Part shown: positions 17,451 to 26,040 of the stretch, piece after piece
Numbering within the stretch: position 1 is the first letter of the stretch
Layout of the letters: every line of letters starts with the position of its first letter
Origin: Agrobacterium albertimagni AOL15
GTDB lineage: Bacteria > Pseudomonadota > Alphaproteobacteria > Rhizobiales > Rhizobiaceae
Length of the DNA: 64,000 nucleotides
Direction: 5' to 3'
NCBI RefSeq assembly: GCF_000300855.1
Contig: NZ_ALJF01000001.1
Coordinates: 117,305-181,304, forward strand
The notes under the pieces: generated by a model
Seen by the model: the letters and a program-made list of their open reading frames with translations, nothing else
Database searches by the model: none
What the model was told of the DNA's origin: nothing
Position numbers and translations under genes: made by a program

Positions 17451-17954
17451 ATGGCTCGCTTTTTCCGTTATCCTGTTGCCGCAATTGGCACCATTGCAGT
17501 CATTGTTCTGGCGCATACAGCCCTCGCAGATACTGTCGAGGAACGTCGCGCCAAAGGGGCGGCCGTCGTCAGCAAGCTCAACAATGGCGTACCGCAAAAC
17601 AATCTCGAGACCATGCGCGACGAGTTTCCATTTCTGGCGGAAGCGACCGAGGCCTACGCGCTCGGTGACGTTTGGTCGAGACCGGGCCTTGATGACCGTA
17701 CAAGGCAACTCGCAGCGGTTGCTACCTTCGCCGCCATGGGCATGACTGACCTCATGACAGTACATGCTCGTTATGCCCTGAACATCGGCGTGACGGAGGA
17801 TGAGTTGAAGGAAATTGTCTACATGATCACTGTGCCCGCCGGCTTTCCGAGAGCGATTGTCGCGTCGCAGGCATTATCAAGGCTCTTTGCCGAACGAGCG
17901 CAGGCCAGCTGTAGCGTTGCGAGCTGCGACAACGGAGCCGCGCCGACACCTTAA
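17451..17954 (+). CDS. Exported carboxymuconolactone-decarboxylase-family protein
   Basis: 167 residues from the ATG at 17451 (GGAG 8 bases upstream), with a signal peptide ending TALADT. The mature part matches CMD/AhpD-like helical proteins: AYALGDVWSRPGLDDRTRQL, then AAVATFAAMGMTDLMTVHAR and GVTEDELKEIVYMITVPAGF. The CxxC pair of AhpD is absent in the core, so it is closer to the CMD branch than to the peroxidase branch. A C-terminal tail with two cysteines (CSVASCDN) is unusual. It is the third gene of the LysR-divergent group. Confidence 0.85.
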   Translation: MARFFRYPVAAIGTIAVIVLAHTALADTVEERRAKGAAVVSKLNNGVPQNNLETMRDEFPFLAEATEAYALGDVWSRPGLDDRTRQLAAVATFAAMGMTDLMTVHARYALNIGVTEDELKEIVYMITVPAGFPRAIVASQALSRLFAERAQASCSVASCDNGAAPTP

Positions 17955-18260
17955 TCCTCAAGTGCTACGAACAGGTGTCTTCTTGCCCGTGGCTCGGTTG
18001 GTGAGGGTCCAATCCTGCGACATGTGAAAACGCCAGGCACGGTATGGCTTTTAACGCTTAGCGTTGCACGGGTGTGGCAGCGGTGCTCTTGGGGACACCA
18101 GCTTGATTACACATAGGTCGGCTAACGCCCAAACCAGCGGCACCTGTTAGCAGCAGCTCGTCGTCCAGAGCGGCCTAGCTTCCTGCGTCCTACAGGATCT
18201 CGGAAATGTCATGTTGTCGATCGATAAAACTTCGAAGAACCATTTTTACGGAGACATTAG
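17955..18260. other. Intergenic stretch, nothing recognised
   Basis: 306 bp between the CMD gene and the next hydrolase gene. Apart from GGAGAC before the downstream ATG I see no hairpin, repeat or coding frame worth naming. Confidence 0.3.
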
Positions 18261-19202
18261 ATGCGATCCGCAACGATCACTGCAATGCTTGCCCTTGGGA
18301 CCTCGATACCGGTAATCGGCGAGATTGAGGCGCCAGGTCTTCAAGGTGCACTGCGAGGGACGATGATCCTTCCCGCGCAAAGTGCGCCTATGATACTGAT
18401 CATACCGGGGTCCGGCCCCACGGACCGGGACGGCAACAATCCGCAAGGCGTCAAGGCGGCACCATATCGACTTCTGGCCGAAGGTTTGGGTGAACAGGGA
18501 ATTGGCAGCGTTCGGATAGACAAACGCGGCATGTTCGGTAGCCACGCCGCTGTAGAAGATCCCAACGCGGTAACCGTAGATGATTATGTTCAAGATGCGG
18601 GCGTATGGATCGACGTAATCCGTAGCCGGACTGGGGCCGGGTGTGTCTGGCTCCTAGGGCATAGCGAGGGCGGATTGGTAGCACTGGCTGCCGCCGAGAG
18701 ACTAGAAAATGTCTGCGGCGTCATCCTTGTGGCAACGGCAGGGCGCCCACTCGGAGAAGTCCTTAGAGAACAATTGCTCGCTAATCCCCAAATTGCGCCT
18801 CTGATGGATGCAGCAAATCATGCCATAGACGAACTATCCGTTGGACGGCAGGTCGACGCCTCGAAGATACCGCCCGAGCTTGCCCCGCTTTTCGGTCAGG
18901 CAGTGCAGGAATTTCTGATCAGCACTTTCGCACTCGATCCTGCAGATTTGGCGAAAAACACCTCCAAACCCGTTCTCATCATGCAAGGCGAGCGCGACCT
19001 GCAGGTGTCCGTGGCCGATGCGAAACGCCTGCATGAGGCTGCCCCGCACGCCACACCGGCTATACTGCCGGACACCAACCATGTTCTGAAGACAGTCGCA
19101 TCACATGACCGAAACGAAAACATCGCGACTTATTTTGCCGACAATCTTCCCTTGGCGCCGGGAGTGGTGGATGCGATCTCCCGTTTTGTAAAGCGTCACT
19201 GA
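18261..19202 (+). CDS. Alpha/beta hydrolase
   Basis: 313 residues. A short N-terminal hydrophobic stretch may be a weak signal. The fold motifs are PGSGPTDRDGNN (oxyanion region), nucleophile Ser135 in LLGHSEGG, the acid in MQGERDLQVS and the His in LPDTNHVLK, completing a Ser-Asp-His triad. This layout resembles YqhD/BD-FAE-like esterases of the S9-related group (DUF-type hydrolases with GSGPTDRDGN). It stands on the same strand as the SDR group but 306 bp away. Substrate unknown. Confidence 0.88.
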   Translation: MRSATITAMLALGTSIPVIGEIEAPGLQGALRGTMILPAQSAPMILIIPGSGPTDRDGNNPQGVKAAPYRLLAEGLGEQGIGSVRIDKRGMFGSHAAVEDPNAVTVDDYVQDAGVWIDVIRSRTGAGCVWLLGHSEGGLVALAAAERLENVCGVILVATAGRPLGEVLREQLLANPQIAPLMDAANHAIDELSVGRQVDASKIPPELAPLFGQAVQEFLISTFALDPADLAKNTSKPVLIMQGERDLQVSVADAKRLHEAAPHATPAILPDTNHVLKTVASHDRNENIATYFADNLPLAPGVVDAISRFVKRH

Positions 19203-19705
19203 GATCAGAACGAGGTAGCTCTCGATCATCCTCTTTTCTTGGTTGGGCTGGGATGGGGAGAGCCTTGGTGCCGCTGCGGTCGGATGTCGGAACTGATCAG
19301 CTTTGGCGCCCCCACCACCGCGCCGCAGCCAAGTGCTGTATTCCTTCAAGCAAGGGAGACTGCGGAAGCGATCTTGGTCTCTTCTGCAAGCTGGAGATGC
19401 GCGATCCATTCGCGCGGCAATTCTGAAGCGCAAGGAGAAAATGGCATCATCCCCGAACGCGATCGAAGGTTCGGTTGCCTTGGCATTCGAAGAACCCGGT
19501 GATCTCGAAGTCCGCAACATTGATATGCGCCCGACAAAGAGCTGCCTTCAGTCTGGAGCCAATAGCGGCAATCCGCCCGGGCCAAAGGCCGAGAACCTCA
19601 TGGCTCCCACGCTCTGATTTGTCGATTGGCCGCACTCCACCGCGACCTCATCTTCGCCGATACCTGCCCAGAGCTAGCGCGAGGCACTTACAGTTTGATC
19701 TCCTG
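19203..19705. other. Stretch without a confident gene
   Basis: 503 bp. Frames such as 19303-19617 plus and 19346-19585 minus are open but lack ribosome-binding sites and family resemblance. The base sequence looks like decayed coding DNA next to the truncated SDR gene. Confidence 0.3.
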
Positions 19706-20200
19706 TTATGACGCTTTGCGATATGTGGTCGAAAGCAAAGATGCGGATCCGTGAGACAGGCCTCGATTTGCGAACGAGGAGATCAGGATGACATCGCCAG
19801 CGTCTGCCAATATGTTGCTCAGCGCTTCGGTGAGCAGGTGGGGTAGCCGAATGTTCATGTCACACAAACACCGATGGTCTATTTCCACCGCAGCAGCAGG
19901 TGTGTCGCACGCCGCCCCGGTATTGATGATGATGTGGCTCAATCTGTCAGCTTTGAAGGTTTGTCGAAGTGCCTCACTCACTTCTTGTGCAAAGGGACGC
20001 AAGTCCATCAAGCTGAGATCAAGCTTCAGCATGACGGCACTCACCCCAAGCCATTCTATCTCTCGTGATACATCTGCCGGCCTTTCCTTGAGGGACTCAT
20101 ATGTTCCAATGACGTGGAAACCGGATTTTGCGAGGCAGAGTGCGGTTGAGTAACCGGCTCCGTTGCATGCACCGATTATCAGTGCGACCCTGTTAGTCAT
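19706..20200 (-). CDS. Truncated SDR-like protein (copy A)
   Basis: 164 residues from the ATG at 20198-20200. The N-terminal Rossmann half of a short-chain dehydrogenase is present (NRVALIIGACNGAGYSTALC, VMLKLDLS, IIINTG), up to the fifth strand DVILISS. The frame then ends with LLSTTYRKAS, so the catalytic Tyr-x-x-x-Lys and the C-terminal half (about 80 residues) are missing. A paralogue with the same truncation lies at 61044-61562. It is probably inactive as an oxidoreductase. The parallel truncation could also mean a conserved short form. Confidence 0.7.
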   Translation of the reverse strand: MTNRVALIIGACNGAGYSTALCLAKSGFHVIGTYESLKERPADVSREIEWLGVSAVMLKLDLSLMDLRPFAQEVSEALRQTFKADRLSHIIINTGAACDTPAAAVEIDHRCLCDMNIRLPHLLTEALSNILADAGDVILISSFANRGLSHGSASLLSTTYRKAS

Positions 20201-20517
20201 AGTCAAGTTCCTTACTTTCCAAGCCACGACGTACGAGGCGCAAGCGACGCATCGATCAGCCGTGGCCGGTAGCTTTTGCGATAAAGGTATTCCCGTCCCC
20301 CGGTCAGCGCAGCAGCTTCGCGCAGACGACAGCATGATCAGTTTCGGGCTGCGAACAGCGCAAGTTGCGGGTAAGCTACACGCCGCATGCGGCTTGAGCA
20401 GCCGACGACGAGCCAGCCCGATCAGAAGCGTTAAGTGCTGGCATTCGTCGTGGTTGAGACACGGTCCTAGGCAAGTCTGGCTAGGATATGACGGCTGCTC
20501 TCAACCCCATGTTGCGG

Positions 20518-20964
20518 TCAGTCGCCATCGCCGCGGCTGAGCCGAGCGCCATTGGCGTCCATCATCACAGGCTGAGCCCGCCTTCTCTCGACCTTAGCCA
20601 GAAGTACAAGGCTCGCTACTAACAAAAGGGCACCGTTGAACGGATGAAATGAGAGCGGCAATGGCTGCGATCCCGCCGCGAGTAGCACTTGGCCCACATA
20701 GAGGATAAATACGAGGCCGCTCCACCAACCGAAGCCCCGGAGCCGAGACAGTGACAGGCTGCCGCCAACAATCGCAAGAGCCGGGATCGCAAGGATGCCA
20801 CCGACCGCTGCATGAATTCCCCAAAGCTCGCCATCCTGAAAGAGCGCTGTGCCGGCGCTCAGGAACTGGGCGAGAAGGCCGACCGGCAAGAGCCTTGCTG
20901 ACCACGTAAACCAACCAGGGGTGCCGCGTCCGAGTTCAACAAAAGTGTCGTGCATCTTTGTCAT
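20518..20964 (-). CDS. Four-helix membrane protein (DUF6220-like)
   Basis: 148 residues from the ATG at 20962-20964, overlapping the stop of the upstream reductase gene by 4 bp. Four hydrophobic segments are visible (WSARLLPVGLLAQFLSAGTA; AVGGILAIPALAIVGGSLSL; WWSGLVFILYVGQVLLAAGS; FNGALLLVASLVLLAKVERR). His residues near helix ends (GIHAAVGG, SFHPFNGA) fit the DUF6220 pattern of small inner-membrane proteins of unknown role. The operon with the NAD(P)H oxidoreductase suggests a membrane partner in a quinone or electrophile response. Confidence 0.72.
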   Translation of the reverse strand: MTKMHDTFVELGRGTPGWFTWSARLLPVGLLAQFLSAGTALFQDGELWGIHAAVGGILAIPALAIVGGSLSLSRLRGFGWWSGLVFILYVGQVLLAAGSQPLPLSFHPFNGALLLVASLVLLAKVERRRAQPVMMDANGARLSRGDGD

Positions 20965-21542
20965 GCGCAGGCCACCTTTGCACTTCGAGTGGGAGTTGAC
21001 GATATCCAAGCAGTTAGCCGATCGACATAGGCTGACGCAGCTGCCTCAAGCGCTTCGGGCGAGAGACTATGTGCTTCATAGAGGACGAACGGCGATGACC
21101 ACGGGAGACCACAGCGATTTGCGGTCGCACGAAGTGGCGCGAACAATGTATCGATTTCGAACATATTGCTTCCGTCCGCGCGGTAGGCGTCGGCCGAGTT
21201 GCCCAGTGTAACCGCCAACAGGAGTTCAGTCCCCTCGAACACTCGACCCTCCGCTTCATAGTGCATGTAGAACATGCGTGTAAGAACGGCGTCCTGCCAG
21301 GCTTTCAGCAAAGGTGGAGTTGAATACCACTGCAGCGGAAACTGAAACACGATGCGGTCGGCTGCAAGCAGGCGTGCCGCCTCGCCTTCACCGTCTCGAT
21401 GCAAGTCGATGCCGTTGGGATACATAGATTGCATATCCACGACTTCGACGTCTGGCAGCTTTGCCGCAGCTCGGGCCAACGCACTGTTGGCGTTGGACCG
21501 CGAAAGATCGGGATGAAATAGAAGGATGATGGTTTTGGACAT
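20961..21542 (-). CDS. Flavodoxin-fold NAD(P)H oxidoreductase (quinone reductase-like)
   Basis: 193 residues from the ATG at 21540-21542 with GGAGAAG upstream. The protein matches the KefF/MdaB/NQO1-like flavodoxin fold: TIILLFHPDLSRSNANSALA at the FMN-phosphate loop, DRIVFQFPLQWYSTPPLLKA (the conserved F-P-x-x-W), and TLGNSADAY near the flavin. Such enzymes reduce quinones or electrophiles by two electrons in the cytosol. It is divergent from a LysR gene 91 bp away and translationally coupled to the membrane protein downstream. Confidence 0.88.
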   Translation of the reverse strand: MSKTIILLFHPDLSRSNANSALARAAAKLPDVEVVDMQSMYPNGIDLHRDGEGEAARLLAADRIVFQFPLQWYSTPPLLKAWQDAVLTRMFYMHYEAEGRVFEGTELLLAVTLGNSADAYRADGSNMFEIDTLFAPLRATANRCGLPWSSPFVLYEAHSLSPEALEAAASAYVDRLTAWISSTPTRSAKVACA

Positions 21543-21599
21543 GATCTTCTCCACGAGGTTGGTGATGAAGAAACCATGCGATCCGCAGAGAAATTATTC

Positions 21600-21614
21600 C
21601 AATCGATAATCGAT
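21600..21614. promoter_or_regulatory. ATCGAT dyad in LysR/reductase intergenic region
   Basis: CAATCGATAATCGAT: two ATCGAT units flank a single A, making an odd-length palindrome at 21602-21614. It lies in the 91-bp gap between divergent genes. The 12-mer CAATCGATAATC also occurs at 38357-38368 in another LysR intergenic region. Likely a regulator site; the binder is inferred. Confidence 0.45.
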
Positions 21615-21633
21615 ATAGGCTATTATCTGCCAC

Positions 21634-22527
21634 ATGAATTTACGATCGCTTGATCTTAACCTACTTGTCATACTTGACGCACTTTTAGACGAAGCTCACG
21701 TCTCCCGTGCAGCGGACCGAGTGGGCCTTTCACAGCCCGCCACGTCGGCAGCGCTACAACGTTGTCGCCATCTCTTTCGCGATGAACTTCTGGAAAGAGG
21801 TCGCGGAACGATGCGCCTGACAGCGAAGGCCGAGGCTCTGCGCGCGCCTCTGAAATCACTGTTAGCGAGTGTGGTTGAACTGATTGATCCACCAGATGTG
21901 CCGCTCAACGAGATACGCCGGACACTTCGGATAACGATGTCGGATTATCCGGCACTTCTTGTTACCGCGCCCTTGCAGCAAACGCTTCAGAAGTCTGCAC
22001 CCGGCATAGATGTCGTGATTCAACCATGGCATGGCGCGGATGCCGCCCGAGTTCAACTGGTGCAAGGATCGGCAGATCTCGCCATCTCTGTGTTTCCACC
22101 GGCGCAGGACGAACTTCATCGTGAAGAACTGCTTGTCGAGCACTATGTGGTCGCCATGCGCGAGAACCATCCTGTCGCGGCCAACTGGAACCTCGAGACT
22201 TGGCTGAATTATCCGCACATACTTGTCTCTGGTCGGGGTGATACGCGGACAGCGTTTGACGACGATCTCGCAGGTCGCCATCTCTCCCGGCGCGTCGGTC
22301 TTGTCGTGCCCAATTTCCAGGTCGTACCTTCGCTCCTTCGCGGCTCCGACATGATTGCGATGTTGCCTTCGCGCATAGTGGCCGCTGAAGACGGATTGGT
22401 GACTTTTCCGCCACCTATCCCCGTTGGTGGCTTTGCCCTCCATCTCGCTTGGCATAGTCGTCAAGCCTCGGACAAAGCGCTGCAACACGTTGCGGGAATT
22501 GTCGCATCTCTGCTTCGCGAAAGATGA
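21634..22527 (+). CDS. LysR-family regulator
   Basis: 297 residues. The N-terminal HTH (MNLRSLDLNLLVILDALLDE, then VGLSQPATSAALQRCRHLFR) belongs to the NodD/SyrM/LinR-like LysR subgroup that starts with SLDLNLL. The effector domain follows (RRTLRITMSDYPALLVTAPL; GSADLAISVFPP). It is divergent from the flavodoxin-fold reductase and its membrane partner, so it most likely regulates them. A palindrome sits between them. Confidence 0.9.
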   Translation: MNLRSLDLNLLVILDALLDEAHVSRAADRVGLSQPATSAALQRCRHLFRDELLERGRGTMRLTAKAEALRAPLKSLLASVVELIDPPDVPLNEIRRTLRITMSDYPALLVTAPLQQTLQKSAPGIDVVIQPWHGADAARVQLVQGSADLAISVFPPAQDELHREELLVEHYVVAMRENHPVAANWNLETWLNYPHILVSGRGDTRTAFDDDLAGRHLSRRVGLVVPNFQVVPSLLRGSDMIAMLPSRIVAAEDGLVTFPPPIPVGGFALHLAWHSRQASDKALQHVAGIVASLLRER

Positions 22528-22716
22528 GCACATCGCTGACGGCGTCGCGCTTGCGTTCAACGAGCCATTCAGATTTTCGCTCTTACGTTTGGATTGCTCA
22601 GCAAGCTACTGCCACATAAAGGCTTGTCGAGTGATTGTGAGGAAGTCTGTGTCTTAGCAGTAATTTTCTGCGGCGAAGGCAACGTGGCCTGTGGCCCACA
22701 CAACGAGGTTCAAGGT

Positions 22717-23835
22717 ATGGGGGCGGGCGGTGGCAATCTGATGATGATCCCCAACGGTTCGGACGGCCCAAGTTCCGCCAAGCCTTCCTGGCAGGACCCA
22801 GGACACGACTCGAGCCAACTGGAGAGGATAGTGACGACCAGGCGCAATGAACTCAAATTCAATGCAGTGAGCGTAGATCAACGTTGCGTGCCGGTGCCCA
22901 ATTCGATCAGCACAGAGGCGCAACAACGGCTTCATACCGCCGTTCGAGACGACGGGATGCCCCTCAACGCACTGTACCCAATGCCTGCGGCGGACGATCG
23001 TGAATCATGGCAGAAGCTAAAAGCAGCCGTAGATTCAAATTATGCTGCCCCGGTATCAGCGCTGGACCAAGCACAAGACGTCAAGGTAACCACGAAGCGA
23101 ATTGGCTCAGCCGAGGTTCATTTTGCGAGGCCCGCAAAGCCCGATCGCGCGGATTGTGTGTACATCGATCTGCACGGAGGAGCACTTGTCTTCGGTGGCG
23201 GTGAAGCCAGCCGCGAGGGGGCCCGGATAGCTGCATCTCGCTGTGGCATTGAATGCTACGGCATCGACTATCGGATGCCGCCTGAGTTTCCCTATCCCGC
23301 TGCGCTCGACGACTGCATGTGCGTCTACAGGCATGCTGTGGACACCTATGGCGCCGACCGCATTGTCATCGGGGGGCGATCTGCCGGTGGCAATCTGGCA
23401 TTGGCGACCGTGCTGCGCGCAAAGGATGAAGGGCTGAAATTGCCAAGCGCGATTGTGTTGCTTTCGCCTGAAATCGACCTGACGGAATCCGGCGACAGCT
23501 TCCAGACCAACAAGACGATCGATGTCAACCTTCCAAACTCTTTGATGTCGGCGAACCTGCTCTATGCCAACGGCGCCGATCTTTGCCATCGCTACATCTC
23601 GCCACTCTTCGGACAGTTCTTCAAGGAATTCCCACCGACATTCATTCAGAGTGGCACTCGCGACTTGCTGCTTTCGAATGCTGTTCGCCTACATAGGGCT
23701 TTGCGTCGGGTGGGAGCCGTGACCGAACTGCATGTATTCGAGGCCATGCCTCATGGCGGTTTCGGGGGCACACCGGAAGATGAAGAGCTTGCCCGTGAGG
23801 TAGCCCGTTTCGTAAATGGGGCCCTTTCTCAATGA
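22717..23835 (+). CDS. HSL-type alpha/beta hydrolase (esterase/lipase)
   Basis: 372 residues if translated from the ATG at 22717; the frame is open from 22594 and the true start may lie even later, because the conserved part begins around SVDQRCVPVP. Motifs of the hormone-sensitive-lipase family: HGGALVFGGG (oxyanion His-Gly-Gly), nucleophile Ser in GGRSAGGNLAL, Asp in SGTRDLLLSN and His in AMPHGGFGG. It is a soluble carboxylesterase-type enzyme; the substrate cannot be told. It lies downstream of the LysR gene on the same strand and is followed by a strong hairpin. Confidence 0.87.
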   Translation: MGAGGGNLMMIPNGSDGPSSAKPSWQDPGHDSSQLERIVTTRRNELKFNAVSVDQRCVPVPNSISTEAQQRLHTAVRDDGMPLNALYPMPAADDRESWQKLKAAVDSNYAAPVSALDQAQDVKVTTKRIGSAEVHFARPAKPDRADCVYIDLHGGALVFGGGEASREGARIAASRCGIECYGIDYRMPPEFPYPAALDDCMCVYRHAVDTYGADRIVIGGRSAGGNLALATVLRAKDEGLKLPSAIVLLSPEIDLTESGDSFQTNKTIDVNLPNSLMSANLLYANGADLCHRYISPLFGQFFKEFPPTFIQSGTRDLLLSNAVRLHRALRRVGAVTELHVFEAMPHGGFGGTPEDEELAREVARFVNGALSQ

Positions 23836-23868
23836 GTTGACTTTAAAATAAAGCCGGCCGCACGCCTT

Positions 23869-23894
23869 GGCGCATCAAGGCGACTTGATGCGCC
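23869..23894. terminator. Perfect 10-bp stem hairpin after the HSL esterase gene
   Basis: GGCGCATCAA (23869-23878) and TTGATGCGCC (23885-23894) pair fully around a 6-base loop, 34 bp after the stop. There is no T-run, so it is an intrinsic-terminator-like hairpin or mRNA-stabilising element rather than a textbook terminator. Confidence 0.5.
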
Positions 23895-23990
23895 TGACAC
23901 TCCACGGCCAGGAAAGCTCTCTAAGAACGGCTTGTTGAGTGACGAACGGCGTCCCGGGCAAAATACTGCCAACGGTCCATGGAGGTTTGA

Positions 23991-24665
23991 ATGAGAGTAC
24001 TTCTCGTTGAAGACGAGGTTCGGCTCGCGGATACACTGGCTTCGGTCATGCGTCGCGAGCGGTTTATCGTTGATCAAGCAGACAATTTGGAGACAGCAAC
24101 AGAAGCCGTTGCAATTGGAGAGTTCGATCTAGTTCTTCTGGATCGAACATTGCCCGATGGTGAAGGCTTGAGCCTGGTGCCAGATCTGCGCGCTCGTAAT
24201 CCCGGAGTCCACATTATCATTCTCAGTGCACGCAGTGCCGTCCAAGACCGTGTATTGGGACTTGACGAAGGTGCCGATGACTACTTGGTCAAACCTTTTT
24301 CGATCGACGAACTCCTGGCACGCATCAGGGCAGTTCGACGCCGCCCTGCCCAGTTACAGGGCGAGCAGATCAGAGCCGGAGCCATCATCTATGACCTGTC
24401 CAATGAGGAAGTCGAGGTGAATGGTGCACGCATCGACCTTCCTCGGCGCGAACTAAGGGTCCTAGCAGCACTCATGAAACGCCGTGGCAGAACGGTACTG
24501 CGGGAATCTCTCGAACAGGCCGTTTTCGCTTTCGATGACGAGATACAGTCTAACACACTGGATTCGCACATTTCCCGCCTCCGTCGACGGCTTAAAAACT
24601 CCGGCGCTGGTATAGAGATACACGCAATTAGAGGGGTCGGTTACCTGCTGCGGGAAGCAGCCTGA
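23991..24665 (+). CDS. OmpR-family response regulator
   Basis: 224 residues. The receiver domain has the acidic residues Glu7-Asp8, phospho-acceptor Asp51 (LVLLDRTLPDGEG), Ser/Thr in ILSARS and Lys101 (YLVKPFS). The C-terminal winged helix (LPRRELRVLAALMKRRGRTV; SNTLDSHISRLRRRLKNSG) is OmpR/PhoB-like. GGAGG lies just before the ATG. The next gene, a histidine kinase, starts on the last base of its stop (24665), so they form a coupled pair of the TctD/QseB type. The stimulus is unknown. Confidence 0.93.
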   Translation: MRVLLVEDEVRLADTLASVMRRERFIVDQADNLETATEAVAIGEFDLVLLDRTLPDGEGLSLVPDLRARNPGVHIIILSARSAVQDRVLGLDEGADDYLVKPFSIDELLARIRAVRRRPAQLQGEQIRAGAIIYDLSNEEVEVNGARIDLPRRELRVLAALMKRRGRTVLRESLEQAVFAFDDEIQSNTLDSHISRLRRRLKNSGAGIEIHAIRGVGYLLREAA

Positions 24666-25978
24666 TGAAGCCAAGGTCGCTCAAGCGGGCATTGATCATC
24701 TACCCGCTCACATTTCACTTTGTCGCCCTGTATATAGGCGTCGCGATCCTGGTTTATGTCGCGATCCGAGTGGACAGTGGTGGACCTTACGCTGACCAGC
24801 AGATTACGGCAGTGATCGCTCAAGCTATCAAACGCGACGATGCCGGGCGTCTTTCTATCGTGATGACGCCGGAGTTACAGCAACTGCGCGCGAATTCGCC
24901 AACACTCTGGTTCGTTGCGGAAGACAGCGACCGACAAACCGTGTCGCTTGGCAGTGTGCCGCCGCTTTATCAATCGTTTGTCGGCCAGCTGAGCGAGCTG
25001 TCCTATGCTCAAATGCGCGATCGTGAAGCTCCCTATGAACTGGCGGCGGTAATCCGCAGGGAACGAAGCAACATCGGCGAGCTTACCATCATGGGACATG
25101 GTGCACTCTCGGAATTGAGCTTCATGGTGTTGATGGCCTCAAATACCTTCGCCATCCCAATCTTCTTAATGCTGCTCCTGACGTCGCTGATCGTGACTCC
25201 CTGGATAGTGAAACGCTCTTTGGGCGGCGTGGTTCGGGTGGCGCAGGAAGCTGAGCAAATTGATATCAATAGCCGCGGGCACAGACTTGATGCCCAAAAC
25301 GTGCCAAGCGAGATCTTGCCACTGATCCGCGCTTTCAACAACGCGCTTTCAAGGCTCGATGACGGATATGAGCGCCAGCGACGTTTTATTGCTTCGGCGT
25401 CCCACGAACTGCGCACACCACTCGCAATTCTACGAAGCAAGATCGAAAGCTCAAAGACGCCTGCGGTGCAGGAGCTGAACCAGGACGTTCACCGACTTGC
25501 CACCCTGACAGAGCAGCTGCTTGACCTTGAGCGACTTGATATCGACACGAACTTTGAGACGATCGACCTTGCATCTCTTGTCCGACAAGTTGTTGCGGAC
25601 CTGGCGCCGATCGTAATTGCTCAGGGTTGCAAGATGGAGGTTAAGGTCGTCAGACGTGGAGTCTGCCGGGGAGATTCTGCCGCGCTTGAACGTGTTGTTT
25701 CCAACCTGATTCAGAATGCCGTTCATCACGGAGGTAAGTCAGTGTTGGTGAGGATCAACGGAGCTGTTCTTGAAGTGGAAGATGATGGTCCAGGCATTCC
25801 TCCGGATGAACGCGAGCGTGTCTTCGAACCGTTCCATCGATTGCATCCGCGTCAGAGCGGAACGGGTCTTGGGCTGAACCTGGTGAAAGAGGTCATCACC
25901 CGACATGAAGGCCAAGTTAGTATTCTTGACGGTGCGCTCGGGGGAGCCCTTATCCGCATCGCGCTTGTCGAATCTTAA
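24665..25978 (+). CDS. Sensor histidine kinase
   Basis: 437 residues. Two membrane segments (about 10-34 and 151-181) bracket a periplasmic sensor of roughly 115 residues. A HAMP-like region follows (GGVVRVAQEAEQIDINSRGH), then the dimerisation domain with phospho-acceptor His247 (SASHELRTPLAIL) and the ATPase domain with NLIQNAVHHGG, VEDDGPGIPPDE and GTGLGLNLV. It is the partner of the upstream OmpR regulator, translationally coupled by one shared base. All catalytic boxes are intact. Confidence 0.93.
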   Translation: MKPRSLKRALIIYPLTFHFVALYIGVAILVYVAIRVDSGGPYADQQITAVIAQAIKRDDAGRLSIVMTPELQQLRANSPTLWFVAEDSDRQTVSLGSVPPLYQSFVGQLSELSYAQMRDREAPYELAAVIRRERSNIGELTIMGHGALSELSFMVLMASNTFAIPIFLMLLLTSLIVTPWIVKRSLGGVVRVAQEAEQIDINSRGHRLDAQNVPSEILPLIRAFNNALSRLDDGYERQRRFIASASHELRTPLAILRSKIESSKTPAVQELNQDVHRLATLTEQLLDLERLDIDTNFETIDLASLVRQVVADLAPIVIAQGCKMEVKVVRRGVCRGDSAALERVVSNLIQNAVHHGGKSVLVRINGAVLEVEDDGPGIPPDERERVFEPFHRLHPRQSGTGLGLNLVKEVITRHEGQVSILDGALGGALIRIALVES

Positions 25979-26040
25979 GCGCGATCAACCCATTCGTCAG
26001 GTCTCTTGGCAGTACATGTCTGATCGGCGAGCTTCACACG

